Part shown: in pieces, positions 48,261 to 59,518 of the stretch
How positions within the stretch are numbered: the stretch's first letter is position 1
Layout of the letters: each line of letters opens with the position of its first letter
From: C-114 sp963719285
Lineage (GTDB): Bacteria > Chloroflexota > Limnocylindria > Limnocylindrales > CSP1-4
NCBI GenBank assembly: GCA_963719285.1
Contig: CAVRBO010000001.1
Coordinates: 1,054,001 to 1,118,000, forward strand
Length of the DNA: 64,000 nt
Reading direction: 5' to 3'
Notes under the pieces: model-generated
Told to the model about the DNA's origin: nothing
The model's input: only the letters and a program-made list of their open reading frames with translations
The model's database searches: none
Made by a program: the position numbers and the translations under genes

Positions 48261-49607
48261 TCAGGCCGCCGGACCGATCCTATCAGTCCCCATGGCTGCC
48301 CGGATGACCTCCGGGACGATCACCGACCCGTCGGCCTGCTGGTACGTCTCCAGGAGGGCCGCGACGACCCGGGCCAGCGCGAGGCCCGATCCGTTGAGCG
48401 TGTGGACGAGCTCCGGCTTCGCGCCTGCCTCAGGTCGATAGCGGATGGCCATCCGGCGCGCCTGGTAGTCGCGCATGTTCGAGCACGAGCTGACCTCGAG
48501 CCAGCGCTCCACGCCGGGCGCCCAGACCTCGAGGTCGTACTTCCGGGCCTGCACGAAGCCGAGCTCGCGCGTGCTCATGAGCCGGACCCGATAGGTCAGC
48601 CCGAGGCGCTGGAGCAGGATCTCCGCCCGTTCGGTCATCCATTCGAGGGCGGCCTCGGAGTCGGCGGGCTTCTCGAACAGCACCATCTCGACCTTGTCGA
48701 ACTGGTGGACCCGGACGATGCCCCGGGTGTCCTTGCCGGCCGCCCCGGCCTCGCGCCGGAAGCACGGCGAGTACGCCGCGTAGTGGATCGGCAGGTCCGT
48801 CGCCTCCAGGATCTCGTCGCGGTGCAGGTTCGTGACCGGGACCTCGGAGGTCGGCACCAGGTACAGGTCGTCGCGCGTGACGATGTACATCTGGTCTTCC
48901 TTGTCGGGGATCTGGCCCGTTCCGCGCGCCGACGCGGCGTTCACGACGACGGGCGGCCAGACCTCCGTGAAGCCGTGCTCGGTCACGTGGACGTCGAGGA
49001 ACCAGTTGATGAGCGAACGCTGGAGCCGCGAGCCGAGTCCCGTGTAGACCGGGAAGCCCGAGCCCGCGACCTTGGCGCCGCGCTCGAGGTCGAACAGCCC
49101 GAGGTCCGCACCGATCTCCCAGTGGGGTCGACGCTCCCAGGTCGCGCCGCCGGCCGGGGCGTCCGCGCCGACCTCGCCGACGAGCGGCTGGGTCCGCGGC
49201 AGCTGATCGCCCCACGACCTGACCGTGACGATGGCCTCCTCGCCGCCGACCGGGACGTCCGGATCGGGCGGGTTGGGGATGCGGAGGAGGGCGTCGTCCA
49301 GCTGGGCCTCGACCCCGGCCAGCTCGGCGTCGATCGTGGCGATCCGCTCGCCGGCCCTCGTCGACGCGGCGCGCAGGGCCGCCACCTCGGGTCCGTCCGG
49401 TGAGGCGCCGCCGCGGATCGCCTCACCCACCTGCTTGCTCGCCGTGTTGCGCTCGGCCTTGAGGCCGTCGCCCTCGGACAGGAGCGCCCGGCGGCGCTCG
49501 TCGAGCGCCAGCGCGGCGTCCACCACCGCCGGGTCCTCGCCCTTGTCGATGGCGCCCTGGCGGATGACGTCCGGGTCGTCCCGGAGGCGCTGCATGCCCA
49601 CGCTCAT
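48261..49607 (-). CDS. serS: Seryl-tRNA synthetase
   Basis: Class II synthetase; 448 residues. An N-terminal coiled-coil arm (about 30-110) reaches the long variable arm of tRNA-Ser. Motif 2 is RREAGAAGKDTRGIVRVHQFDKVEM. Motif 3 is LVHTLNGSGLALARVVAALLE. Also has the conserved EVSSCSNMRDYQARRM. ATG at 49605-49607 overlaps the lysK stop by 4 nt, which fixes the start. It is third in greA-lysK-serS. All four tRNA-Ser genes it serves are within 32 kb. Confidence 0.97.
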   Translation of the reverse strand: MSVGMQRLRDDPDVIRQGAIDKGEDPAVVDAALALDERRRALLSEGDGLKAERNTASKQVGEAIRGGASPDGPEVAALRAASTRAGERIATIDAELAGVEAQLDDALLRIPNPPDPDVPVGGEEAIVTVRSWGDQLPRTQPLVGEVGADAPAGGATWERRPHWEIGADLGLFDLERGAKVAGSGFPVYTGLGSRLQRSLINWFLDVHVTEHGFTEVWPPVVVNAASARGTGQIPDKEDQMYIVTRDDLYLVPTSEVPVTNLHRDEILEATDLPIHYAAYSPCFRREAGAAGKDTRGIVRVHQFDKVEMVLFEKPADSEAALEWMTERAEILLQRLGLTYRVRLMSTRELGFVQARKYDLEVWAPGVERWLEVSSCSNMRDYQARRMAIRYRPEAGAKPELVHTLNGSGLALARVVAALLETYQQADGSVIVPEVIRAAMGTDRIGPAA

Positions 49608-51220
49608 CCGTGCTCTCCCGACGCGACCGTGCGCCCCGCCGCCTCGGCGAGGCGATCGATCACGAACCCGCGGTCAAGGCTAGCGAGGAGCCAGCCCGCC
49701 CGTGGGCCGCTCGTGCGACCAAGGAACGACGCGTACAAGGCGGCGAACGCCCGTCCGGCCGGCAGGTCGAGCGCCTTGGCCGTCTCGAAGATGAGCGCCT
49801 GCCAGGCACCTCCCCCGGCCGGCGCACGCTCGCCGGCGCGGTCGGCCAGCGTCCCGAGGAACGTGGTCTGGGCGTCGTCGAGCGCCTGCGCCTCGGTCGG
49901 CAGCCCGTCCATCCGCAGCGCCACCCGGGCATCCTCCGGGGCGTAGGTGTCCAGCCAGCGCCGCGCCGCGGTCGCGCGCGCGGCCAGCAGATCCGCCTCG
50001 AGCGGCAGCAGCGAGAGGCCCTTCTCGGCGGCCGCGGTCGCGGGCAGGTCCACGGTCGGCTGCTGGATGAGGAACGCCACGTGGGCGAACGCGAGCCGGA
50101 ACGCGGCCGCCTGGGCCGCCACGGTGGCCGGATCGGTCGCCAGGACGGCATACCCGAACAGCCGCTCGGGGGACGGCGGGAGGGTGCCCTTGACGGCGCG
50201 GCCCGCGGTCGCGTCGGCGACCCGGTCGAACTCGTCGAACAGGCGCGGGATCGCGTCCGTGCCGTCGGGATCGAACTCGATCGCGCTGTTCGGCCGGGGC
50301 CGGATGAACAGGAACCGGAGCTGGTCGGGCGGGATGACGTCGACGATCTTGTGGGCGGCCGCACCGTGGCCCTTGGACGTCGACATCTTGCGGCCACCGA
50401 TGTTCAGGAACTCGTACGGCACGTTGATCGGCGGCTCGCGCTCGAATACCTCGCGGGCGATCGCGTCGCTCCGGTCGCGGCTGCCGCCGGCGGTCGAGAG
50501 GTCCTTGCCGCACGGCTCGATGGTGACCCCGAACAGGCTCCACTGGGCCGCCCACTCGAGGTTCCAGCCGAGCTTGGCGCGGCCGCCGAACGGCGAGATC
50601 CAGCCGGACCGGCCACAGCCGCGGGCCCACGTGACGAGCGTCGCCCGGCACTCGTAGTACACCCGCTCCCCGTCCCACTCGGTCACGATCGTCGTGCCGA
50701 TCTTGCCGCAGTCCTCGCACACGACCTGGACCGGGTGCCACTCGTCGGGATGCTGGACGTTCGCGACGCGCCGGTAGATCTCGCGCACGAGCGGTGCCCG
50801 GTCGAGCGCGATCCGGATGAACGGATCGACCTCGCCGGCCGCGTAGATCTCGCTCATCCAGTAGTAGCGGTCCGGGTGGATGCCGAGACCGGCGAACGTG
50901 TCGATGAACGCCTGCGCGTGATGCCGGGCGTACGATGCGTGGCCGTCGCCCGCCTGGTCGGGCACGTGGGCGAGGGGTCGGCCCATCTCGCGCTCGACCG
51001 CGTCGGGGGTCAGGAGCGCCTGGGCGTCCATCGGGTCGAGGTCGTCGACCCCGTACAGGAGCGTCGTGTCGAGCCCGCGGGCACGGAGCGCCCGGGTGAT
51101 GACATCAAGGATGACGGGCCCTCGGAGGGATCCGACGTGGACGGTGCCGGACGGCGTCTTGCTGTCGTTGACGACCTGCGGCCCGCTGACCGAGGCGGCC
51201 AGCTCGTCCGCCCAATCCAT
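49604..51220 (-). CDS. lysK: Lysyl-tRNA synthetase, class I
   Basis: 538 residues. Class I LysRS is found in archaea and a minority of bacteria. The HIGH-type motif is PSGTVHVG (23-30) and the KMSKS motif is KMSTS (278-282). A zinc-binding pair CEDC (C168, C171) is followed by C191 and C202. The C-terminal helical cage domain reaches the tRNA anticodon. ATG at 51218-51220 precedes DWADELAASV, and the longer frame is rejected because it is Arg/Ser noise. It lies between greA and serS on the same strand. Confidence 0.95.
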   Translation of the reverse strand: MDWADELAASVSGPQVVNDSKTPSGTVHVGSLRGPVILDVITRALRARGLDTTLLYGVDDLDPMDAQALLTPDAVEREMGRPLAHVPDQAGDGHASYARHHAQAFIDTFAGLGIHPDRYYWMSEIYAAGEVDPFIRIALDRAPLVREIYRRVANVQHPDEWHPVQVVCEDCGKIGTTIVTEWDGERVYYECRATLVTWARGCGRSGWISPFGGRAKLGWNLEWAAQWSLFGVTIEPCGKDLSTAGGSRDRSDAIAREVFEREPPINVPYEFLNIGGRKMSTSKGHGAAAHKIVDVIPPDQLRFLFIRPRPNSAIEFDPDGTDAIPRLFDEFDRVADATAGRAVKGTLPPSPERLFGYAVLATDPATVAAQAAAFRLAFAHVAFLIQQPTVDLPATAAAEKGLSLLPLEADLLAARATAARRWLDTYAPEDARVALRMDGLPTEAQALDDAQTTFLGTLADRAGERAPAGGGAWQALIFETAKALDLPAGRAFAALYASFLGRTSGPRAGWLLASLDRGFVIDRLAEAAGRTVASGEHG

Positions 51221-51314
51221 CGTCTGCCTCGCTTCCGCGATCGGCCATCCGGCCGGGGTCTGTCCGCCGGCGACGGCGTGGCTGCTCGTCCGTGCCGCCG
51301 GCCGGGCGGCCGCG

Positions 51315-51773
51315 CTAGCGGATCTCGGTGACCGTGTACGTGAAATCGCCGGCGGGGACGTGGACGAGGACCTTGTCGCCCTTGCGCCGGCCCAGGAGCG
51401 CGCGTCCCACGGGCGACTCGTTCGAGATGCGGCCCGCCGTCGGCTTGGCCTCGGTGGACCCCACGATCGAGAACGTCTCGATGCCATCCTCGCCGTCGAC
51501 GACGACGGTCGAGCCGATCTGGACGTGGTCGGAGCCGTGGTGCTCGAACAGCGTCGCGTTCTTGATGAGTGCCTCGAGCGTCTGGATCCGGCCCTCGACG
51601 AACGCCTGCTCGTTCTTGGCGTCCTCGTACTCCGCGTTCTCGGACAGGTCGCCGTGTTCCTTGGCGTCGTGGATCCGCGCCGCGACCTCGGTCCGGCGCA
51701 CGTTCGTCATCTCGGTGAGCTCCGAACGGAGCTTGTCGAGGCCTTCCTGGGACAGATAGGTGGGCTTGTTCAC
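51315..51773 (-). CDS. greA: Transcription elongation factor GreA
   Basis: Rescues backtracked RNA polymerase by stimulating transcript cleavage. 152 residues. The N-terminal coiled coil carries the acidic tip in AKEHGDLSENAEYEDAKNEQAFVEGRI. The C-terminal FKBP-like domain has the typical ISNESPVGRALLGRRKGDKVLVHVPAG. Full length with a normal N-terminus (MNKPTYLSQEGLDKL). It is first of greA-lysK-serS. No strong promoter could be picked out in the 51774-51890 stretch upstream. Confidence 0.97.
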   Translation of the reverse strand: MNKPTYLSQEGLDKLRSELTEMTNVRRTEVAARIHDAKEHGDLSENAEYEDAKNEQAFVEGRIQTLEALIKNATLFEHHGSDHVQIGSTVVVDGEDGIETFSIVGSTEAKPTAGRISNESPVGRALLGRRKGDKVLVHVPAGDFTYTVTEIR

Positions 51774-51891
51774 GGTGCCTTGATGCCCCCGATGAGCTGA
51801 CGATAGATGGATGGGCGGATCGTTCGGCTGACGGGTCGCCCCGCTTTGAGACTCGACGGGTGGGGCGAGGACCCGGCGATGAAAAGAACTT

Positions 51892-51926
51892 CAGGCTCCC
51901 AGCGCGCTACGCGGGACCTGAAGTTC
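51892..51926 (-). terminator. Intrinsic terminator after argR
   Basis: On the minus strand GAACTTCAGG and CCTGAAGTTC pair perfectly (51896-51926), extended by TCCC/GGGA, and are followed by TTTTC. It lies about 50 nt beyond the argR stop and should end the hppA-uppP-argR transcripts. Confidence 0.88.
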
Positions 51927-51975
51927 GACCGGCGCAAATCCTAGCCGCCACCCCCCGGAGCGTCAAACGCGACCC

Positions 51976-52449
51976 CTATCCGGTCTGCTCCGTGAGGCGC
52001 AGGAGGCGCCGCCGGATGCGCTGGAGCGAGCCTCGATCCGGGAACGCGACGAAGAGGGTGTCGTCGCCCGCGATGCTGCCGGCCACCTCGGGCCAGCGGG
52101 CACGGTCCAGGGCCGCCGCGATCGCGTGGGCCGAGCCGGGCAGCGTGCGCATGACGAGGAGCAGGCCGGACTCGTGGATCTCGACCGGCAGGTCGGCCAG
52201 CAGCTTGCGCAGGCGGTCCTCACCCGAGGTCTCCGCCTCGATGAGCCTGGGTGGCAGCGCGTACGCCTGGGTCCCCTCGCGCGCGATCTTGATGAGTCCC
52301 AGTTCCGCGACATCGCGGCTGATCGTGGCCTGGGTCGCCCGGAAGCCCCGCTCCCGGAGGGCCGCCGCGAGCTCCTGCTGGGTCCGGATCGCGCGCTGTG
52401 CGAGCAGGTCGCGGATGGCCCGGTGGCGGAGCTGCTTCATGACCTCCAT
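51976..52449 (-). CDS. argR: Arginine repressor ArgR
   Basis: 157 residues. N-terminal winged HTH with RTQQELAAALRERGFRATQATISRDVAELGLIKI. The C-terminal hexamerisation and arginine-binding domain has RTLPGSAHAIAAALDRARWPEVAGSIAGDDTLFV, including the GDDT Asp residues that contact arginine. No arg biosynthesis genes are nearby, so it must act in trans. It lies 15 bp downstream of uppP on the same strand and is followed by a terminator. Confidence 0.95.
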   Translation of the reverse strand: MEVMKQLRHRAIRDLLAQRAIRTQQELAAALRERGFRATQATISRDVAELGLIKIAREGTQAYALPPRLIEAETSGEDRLRKLLADLPVEIHESGLLLVMRTLPGSAHAIAAALDRARWPEVAGSIAGDDTLFVAFPDRGSLQRIRRRLLRLTEQTG

Positions 52450-52464
52450 GTCAGCTCTCCGTCG

Positions 52465-53292
52465 TCACCGGGAGAGCAGGAACGCGAAGACGACCGCCGC
52501 GAGCCCGACCCGGTAGGCGATGAAGATCCCGGTGCTGTGGGCGCGGAGGTAGCGGAGCAGGACGGCGACGGCGATGAAGCCGAAGATCGCCGAGGTGAGC
52601 ACCCCGACGACGAGTTCGCCCGCCTGGGCGCCGGCGAGCCCGCCGCTCACGATCGTCCGCGCCTTCCACAGGCCGGCACCGGCGATCACCGGGACGGACA
52701 TGAGGAAGCTGAACCGCGCGGCGGCGTCGCGCTCGAGGCCCAGGAACAGGCCGGTCGCGATGGTGATGCCCGAGCGGCTGATGCCGGGGAAGAGGGCGAT
52801 GGCCTGGCCGACGCCGATGACTGCCGCGTCCGTGCGGGTCATCTGCTCGAGGCCGCGTGTCCGGGAGCCCCAGCGCTCGGCGAGCCAGAGGAGTCCGGCG
52901 CCCACGAGGATGAACACGGCGATCCAGGCGATCTGCTCGCGGAAGGCGGTGTCGAACGTGGACTCGAAGAGCGACCCGAGCAGCGCGGCCGGAACCACGG
53001 AGATCACGAGGAGCCAGGCGATCCGCCGGTTCGGGTCGTCGCCGATCCGCCGCTCGCGGATCGAGGCCAGCCACGCTTCCAGGTACCGCCACAGGTCGGA
53101 CCGGAAGTAGATGAGCAGGGCCACGAGCGTGCCCATGTGGAGCATGACGTCGAACGCGGCGGAGTCGGCGAACGGATCCGTCCAGCCGAGGAACTTGGGC
53201 ACCAGGATCAGGTGGGCCGAGGACGAGATGGGCAGGAACTCGGTCAGCCCCTGGACCAGGCCCAGGACCGCCGCGTGGAACAGTCCGTCCAT
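52465..53292 (-). CDS. uppP: Undecaprenyl-diphosphate phosphatase UppP (BacA)
   Basis: Recycles the lipid carrier of peptidoglycan synthesis by removing one phosphate from undecaprenyl pyrophosphate. 275 residues, about eight membrane segments. The two family motifs are present: LVQGLTEFLPISSSAHLIL near the N-terminus and ALFPGISRSGITIATGL in the middle, with the catalytic Glu, Ser and Arg. It lies 143 bp downstream of hppA; that gap holds a GC-rich hairpin near 53353-53400 without a U-run. Confidence 0.96.
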   Translation of the reverse strand: MDGLFHAAVLGLVQGLTEFLPISSSAHLILVPKFLGWTDPFADSAAFDVMLHMGTLVALLIYFRSDLWRYLEAWLASIRERRIGDDPNRRIAWLLVISVVPAALLGSLFESTFDTAFREQIAWIAVFILVGAGLLWLAERWGSRTRGLEQMTRTDAAVIGVGQAIALFPGISRSGITIATGLFLGLERDAAARFSFLMSVPVIAGAGLWKARTIVSGGLAGAQAGELVVGVLTSAIFGFIAVAVLLRYLRAHSTGIFIAYRVGLAAVVFAFLLSR

Positions 53293-53435
53293 CGGTCGCG
53301 CTCAGCTCCGTCCTGTTCGCGACGCGAGTCGCGAGATGCGATGGCCGCTCTCGGATCGGTCCGCCTGCCGGCCGCGCGATGCGGCCGGGCGGTCCGTCCC
53401 GGGCGGCTGGTCGTGCCCGTGCGGGTGGTCGATCC

Positions 53436-55643
<2,208 letters not shown>

Positions 55644-55942
55644 CGGGGTGTTCGACTCCTCCAAGCGGGACGGACCGCGGCATCGACCGCGGTTGGGCAG
55701 CGGGTGGGCGTTCGCGAGATGGTGCGCGCGTCACCCGCGATCGCATCGATGGATGCAACCTTCCAGACCGCGGGCGAGTGTATCGCGCGGGCGAGGCGAG
55801 GGTCAAACCGCCGCGGAGCGCGGGCTATGCACGCCCGCGGTCGAACGCCGCGGCGTGCCGGACGGCGTCCCGACGGTCCCCGGGATCCCTCCTGAGAGCC
55901 CCGTGGGCCCGCGCCGTCGTGCGCCCCTATACTGCCGACCTT

Positions 55943-56536
55943 GTGAGTCGACGCCCCTGGGGTTGTCTCTTCGAGATCGTCGAGACGCTCGTCCTGACCC
56001 TGCTCATCTTCCTCGTCATCCAGAACTTCGTCGCACAGCCGTATCGCGTCCAGCAGCAGTCGATGGAGCACACGCTCGAACCCGAGCAGTACGTGCTCGT
56101 CGACAAGCTGACCCCCCATTTCGGTCCGTACAGCCGGGGCGACATCGTCGTCTTCAACCCTCCCTCATCCTGGTCGCAGCAGGCGGACGGGACCCCGTAC
56201 ATCAAGCGGGTGATCGGGGTGGGCGGCGACACGGTCGAGATCCGGGACGACGGCTCGGTCTGGGTCAACGGCGCGAAGCTGGTCGAGCCGTACCTGTTCG
56301 CCGTCGACGGGCAGGCCCAGCCCACGGTGGCGTCCGGGCAGGACCGCTGGGTCGTGCCGGCGAGCGACCTCTTCGTCATGGGCGATCACCGCGAGAAGTC
56401 GGCCGACTCCCGGGCGTTCGGGACGATCCCCGTGAGCGCGGTCATCGGACGGGCCTGGCTCCGGTACTGGCCGTTCGACACATTCGGGGTCCTCACGACC
56501 CCGAGTCATCCGGAGCTCGCGTCTCCGGGTCCGTGA
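55943..56536 (+). CDS. lepB: Signal peptidase I
   Basis: Cleaves signal peptides of exported proteins. 197 residues. One N-terminal membrane anchor (LFEIVETLVLTLLIFLVIQNF). Ser40 in QQSMEHTL and Lys88 in PYIKRVIGVGGDTVEI form the catalytic dyad. Box E is GDHREKSADSRAFG. The start is GTG at 55943; TATACT (55928-55933) ends 9 nt before it, so the transcript should be leaderless. Longer frames begin upstream of this promoter and are rejected. The 299-bp gap to hppA holds divergent promoters and no gene. Confidence 0.94.
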   Translation: MSRRPWGCLFEIVETLVLTLLIFLVIQNFVAQPYRVQQQSMEHTLEPEQYVLVDKLTPHFGPYSRGDIVVFNPPSSWSQQADGTPYIKRVIGVGGDTVEIRDDGSVWVNGAKLVEPYLFAVDGQAQPTVASGQDRWVVPASDLFVMGDHREKSADSRAFGTIPVSAVIGRAWLRYWPFDTFGVLTTPSHPELASPGP

Positions 56537-57183
56537 ACGCGCTGCTCGCCCTCGCGGCGATCGCTGTGACCGCCGGTGCCGTCGTATCGGTCGCCGCGCG
56601 CGATGGCCGGGTCGCGCTCGGGGGCCTCGCCGGCGTCCTCCTCGTCAGCCCGTTCCTGGCCGATCCGCTGCCGCCGTGGCTGGCCATCCTCATCCGCCTG
56701 GTCGCCGCGCTGCTCGCCGTGTATCTCGCCTGGATCGCCGTCCGGCGGCCCGGTTCGGTGACTCGCGGTTCCCTGCTCGGCTGGCCGGTCGAGGCGCTCA
56801 TCGCGGCGGCCGCCTGGCTGATCGGCTTCGGGACCGCCGGCCTTGGCGCCGCGCCGCTCGGACCGGCCGAGGCGCAGGCCGCCGGGTTCGCCCTGGTCAC
56901 GCTGTCCGTCGGGCCGATCGTCCATGGACGCGACGTCTACCGCCTCGGCGCGGGGGCCGTCCTCCTCCTCAGCGGCGTGCTCCTCATCCGGGCCGCCCTC
57001 GCCGGAACGCCCACCCAGCTCGAGGAGATCGTGAGCGCGGCGCTGTTCATCGGCCTCGGCGGGGTCGTCGGCTTCCTCGTCGCCGAGGCCGAGGTGGCCG
57101 GCGCGATCGGGGGCGAGGTCCTGGGCGATGTCCCCGACCCGTCCACGGTCCAGGCATCCCGCGTCTCGACCGGCGGCCGGTGA
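56533..57183 (+). CDS. Multi-pass membrane protein, partner of the NuoN-like gene
   Basis: 216 residues with six or seven hydrophobic segments, few charges and many Ala/Leu/Gly. No family is recognised with confidence. The size and position before a NuoN relative recall the HyfE or NuoK-type small subunits that pair with antiporter-like subunits, but no specific motif proves this. The last 30 residues are acidic and cytoplasmic or extracellular. GTG at 56533 overlaps the lepB stop, and its stop overlaps the next start, so all three are translationally coupled. Confidence 0.78.
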   Translation: MNALLALAAIAVTAGAVVSVAARDGRVALGGLAGVLLVSPFLADPLPPWLAILIRLVAALLAVYLAWIAVRRPGSVTRGSLLGWPVEALIAAAAWLIGFGTAGLGAAPLGPAEAQAAGFALVTLSVGPIVHGRDVYRLGAGAVLLLSGVLLIRAALAGTPTQLEEIVSAALFIGLGGVVGFLVAEAEVAGAIGGEVLGDVPDPSTVQASRVSTGGR

Positions 57184-58967
57184 GCGTCCTGCCCTTCCTC
57201 GGGCTGGCCTTCGGCGGCGCTGCCGCGAGCCTGCTCCTGCGGCGCTGGGTCGCGGCGTCGGCGATCGTCGGGCTCGTCGCACTCATCGCGGCGACGGCCG
57301 CGGCCGCCGCGATCCAGCCGAATGACGGCCTGGTCATCGCCGGCGGGGGCATCACCGGATCGCACTTCGCCCGGGTCTTCCTGTTCCTCGTCACGGGTGC
57401 CGCGACCGTGCTCGTGTGCATCGCCCTGGCCACCGGCTGGACCGCTCACAACCTGCCCGGCGCGTTGCTCGCCGGGCTCGGCGGGATCGCCCTCGCCCTC
57501 AGCCTGACCGATCCGACGATGGCGGCCCTGGCTACCCTCATCGGCGGTCTCGCCGGGGTCCTCGTGACGATGCACGGGACCGCCACCGCCCGCGGGGTCG
57601 CCGTGGCGGCCCGGGAGGTCCGCGCGATCGCGGTCGGCGGCGCCCTGGTCCTCCTCGCGATGGCCTGGATCAGCCGGCCCCTCGGGGCGCTCGCCCAGGA
57701 CACCGCGGTATTCGGGCTCGCCTATCTCGCGGTCGCGGTAGGCATGGCCATGCGGTTCGGGGCGATCCCCTTCCACCTGTGGGCGGCGCGGGTCGCGGAG
57801 GCGGCGCCCGAGGTCGCCCTGCCGCTCCTCATCGCGTGGGGCCCGGCGGCCCTGGCGGTCGTGGGGCTCGCCTGGGTCGACGGGTCCATCGCGCCCGTGG
57901 CTCCGGTCACCGGGCAGCTGCCGATCGAGCACCTGGTCATCCTCGCGATCGGGGTCGCCTGCCTCGTCCTCGGCGCCATCGCAGCGTGGGTCCAGGAGGA
58001 TCTCGAGCACGTCGTCGGCTACGCGACCGTCCAGGACGCCGGTGTCGTCATCCTCGCGTTCGCGGTCCTGGACCCGGCGGTCTGGGAGCCGAGCCGGACC
58101 TGGATCCTCGTTCTGCTCGCGGTCCGGACGGCCTTCGCGGCATGGGCGGTCGCCGTCCGGGCCCGCTACGGGACGCGCCGGATCAGCGAGCTGCGCGGCT
58201 GGGCGTTCCGCTCGCCACTGCTCGTGATCGCGCTCGTGGCGATCGGCGTCGCGAGCGTGGGTTGGCCGGGCTTCCTGGCCTTCGATGCGCGAGCCGCCGT
58301 GATCACGCTGGCGCTCGAGGGTCCGGTCCAGGGCGTGGTCCTGGTCGCGGTGTTCCTGCCCCTGCTCTACTACGGCCGGCTGCTCGCGATCGGCTTCTCT
58401 CACGCCACGCCCGAGGTCGCGGCCGTCCCGGACGACCGGCCGCGGACGCAGGCGATGGCACCGGCCGGCGCTGCCGGCGGCGCGGCGGCCAGTGCGGCCG
58501 CTGAGCACGTCGGCGGGCGGGGCGGGCCGGGGTCGCGCCTCGACTCGCTCGGCCGGCTGGTCGCACTCAATCGCGGGCCGCTCGTCGCGAGCCTCGTCGT
58601 CGTCCTAGCGGCCTCGGCGATCACGGTCGCGAGCGGCGGTCTGGGGGTCGTGGGGGTGACCGATGCCGCGGTCGAGGCCGCGCCCGTCGTCAGCGGCGGG
58701 AACGACCTGCCAGACACGGGTCCGGGTCCCGGAGGCAGCCCCGGACCGAGCGACGACGGCGCGCCGAGCGCGGAACCCGGCGCCACGGAGACGGCGCCGA
58801 GCCCGTCTGCATCGCCGTCGCCGAGCCCGACTCGCCCCTCGCCGAGCCCGTCGCAGACCCCCGGCGCAAGCGGCGGCCCGTCAGCGAGCCGTAGCCCGAG
58901 GCCGAGCGCCAAGCCGAGCCAGACGCCGAAGGTCAGCCCGAAACCGAGCCCGTCCGTCAAACCCTGA
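57180..58967 (+). CDS. NuoN/antiporter-like membrane protein without membrane lysines
   Basis: 595 residues. The first 470 form about 13 membrane segments with the Proton_antipo_M pattern: MRFGAIPFHLWAARVAEAAPEVALPLLIAWG (usual FK..PFH.W...AP) and WVQEDLEHVVGYATVQDAGVVILA (usual DLKRLLAYSSIAHAG). NuoL/M/N proton channels rely on conserved membrane lysines. Here the entire membrane domain has no lysine; Arg and His stand at two of the places. Another membrane segment lies at about 470-490, followed by a 100-residue Pro/Ser tail. No other complex I genes are nearby. Either it uses other residues for ion transport or it no longer pumps. Confidence 0.82.
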   Translation: MSVLPFLGLAFGGAAASLLLRRWVAASAIVGLVALIAATAAAAAIQPNDGLVIAGGGITGSHFARVFLFLVTGAATVLVCIALATGWTAHNLPGALLAGLGGIALALSLTDPTMAALATLIGGLAGVLVTMHGTATARGVAVAAREVRAIAVGGALVLLAMAWISRPLGALAQDTAVFGLAYLAVAVGMAMRFGAIPFHLWAARVAEAAPEVALPLLIAWGPAALAVVGLAWVDGSIAPVAPVTGQLPIEHLVILAIGVACLVLGAIAAWVQEDLEHVVGYATVQDAGVVILAFAVLDPAVWEPSRTWILVLLAVRTAFAAWAVAVRARYGTRRISELRGWAFRSPLLVIALVAIGVASVGWPGFLAFDARAAVITLALEGPVQGVVLVAVFLPLLYYGRLLAIGFSHATPEVAAVPDDRPRTQAMAPAGAAGGAAASAAAEHVGGRGGPGSRLDSLGRLVALNRGPLVASLVVVLAASAITVASGGLGVVGVTDAAVEAAPVVSGGNDLPDTGPGPGGSPGPSDDGAPSAEPGATETAPSPSASPSPSPTRPSPSPSQTPGASGGPSASRSPRPSAKPSQTPKVSPKPSPSVKP

Positions 58968-59056
58968 CGACCGAACCGGCGAGCGGGCACACGCCGTGCG
59001 ACGCGCCGACCCGCGGGACGAGCGTCCGCGCTGCTCGGCGTCGCGGGCCCGGGCGG

Positions 59057-59518
59057 CTAGCCCTCCGGGGCGAGCACCCAGCGGTCGATGTCGCGCTCGT
59101 ACGTGTGCAGCTCGTTCGGGTCGAACCACATCGCGAGCTCCGCGGCGGCCGTCTCGGGCCCGTCCGACGCGTGGACCAGGTTCTGGGCGGTCTCGAGTGC
59201 GAAGTCACCCCGGACGCTTCCGGGTGCCGCCTGGTTGGGCCGGGTCGCGCCGTTGATCGTGCGGACGATCGCGATCGCGTCCGGCCCTTCGAGCGCGATC
59301 GCCACGAGCGGACCCGACACGATGAAGTCGACCAGGCTGCCGAAGAACGGCCGCTCGGCGTGGATCGCGTAGTGGCGCTCGGCCAGGACCCGGTCGACCT
59401 GCACGAGCTTCAGGCCGATGAGCTTGAGTCCGCGCGATTCGTAGCGCTCCAGGATCCGGCCGACGAGCAGGCGCTGGACGCCATCCGGCTTGATGAGGAC
59501 GAGTGTGCGTTCGGTCAC
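59057..59518 (-). CDS. ndk: Nucleoside diphosphate kinase
   Basis: Transfers the terminal phosphate of ATP to other nucleoside diphosphates. 153 residues. Lys10 in LVLIKPDGVQR, ERPFFGSLVDFIVSGP, and the phospho-accepting His116 in NLVHASDGPETAAAE (usual form NxxHGSD; Gly is Ala here). GTG at 59516-59518 overlaps the TPR gene stop by 4 nt. It is third in an M16 peptidase-TPR-ndk operon. Confidence 0.95.
   Translation of the reverse strand: MTERTLVLIKPDGVQRLLVGRILERYESRGLKLIGLKLVQVDRVLAERHYAIHAERPFFGSLVDFIVSGPLVAIALEGPDAIAIVRTINGATRPNQAAPGSVRGDFALETAQNLVHASDGPETAAAELAMWFDPNELHTYERDIDRWVLAPEG

Noticed and set aside
55664..55664. Upstream TTG as the hppA start
   Set aside because: That codon overlaps the GGAGGAG ribosome-binding site of the ATG seven codons later.
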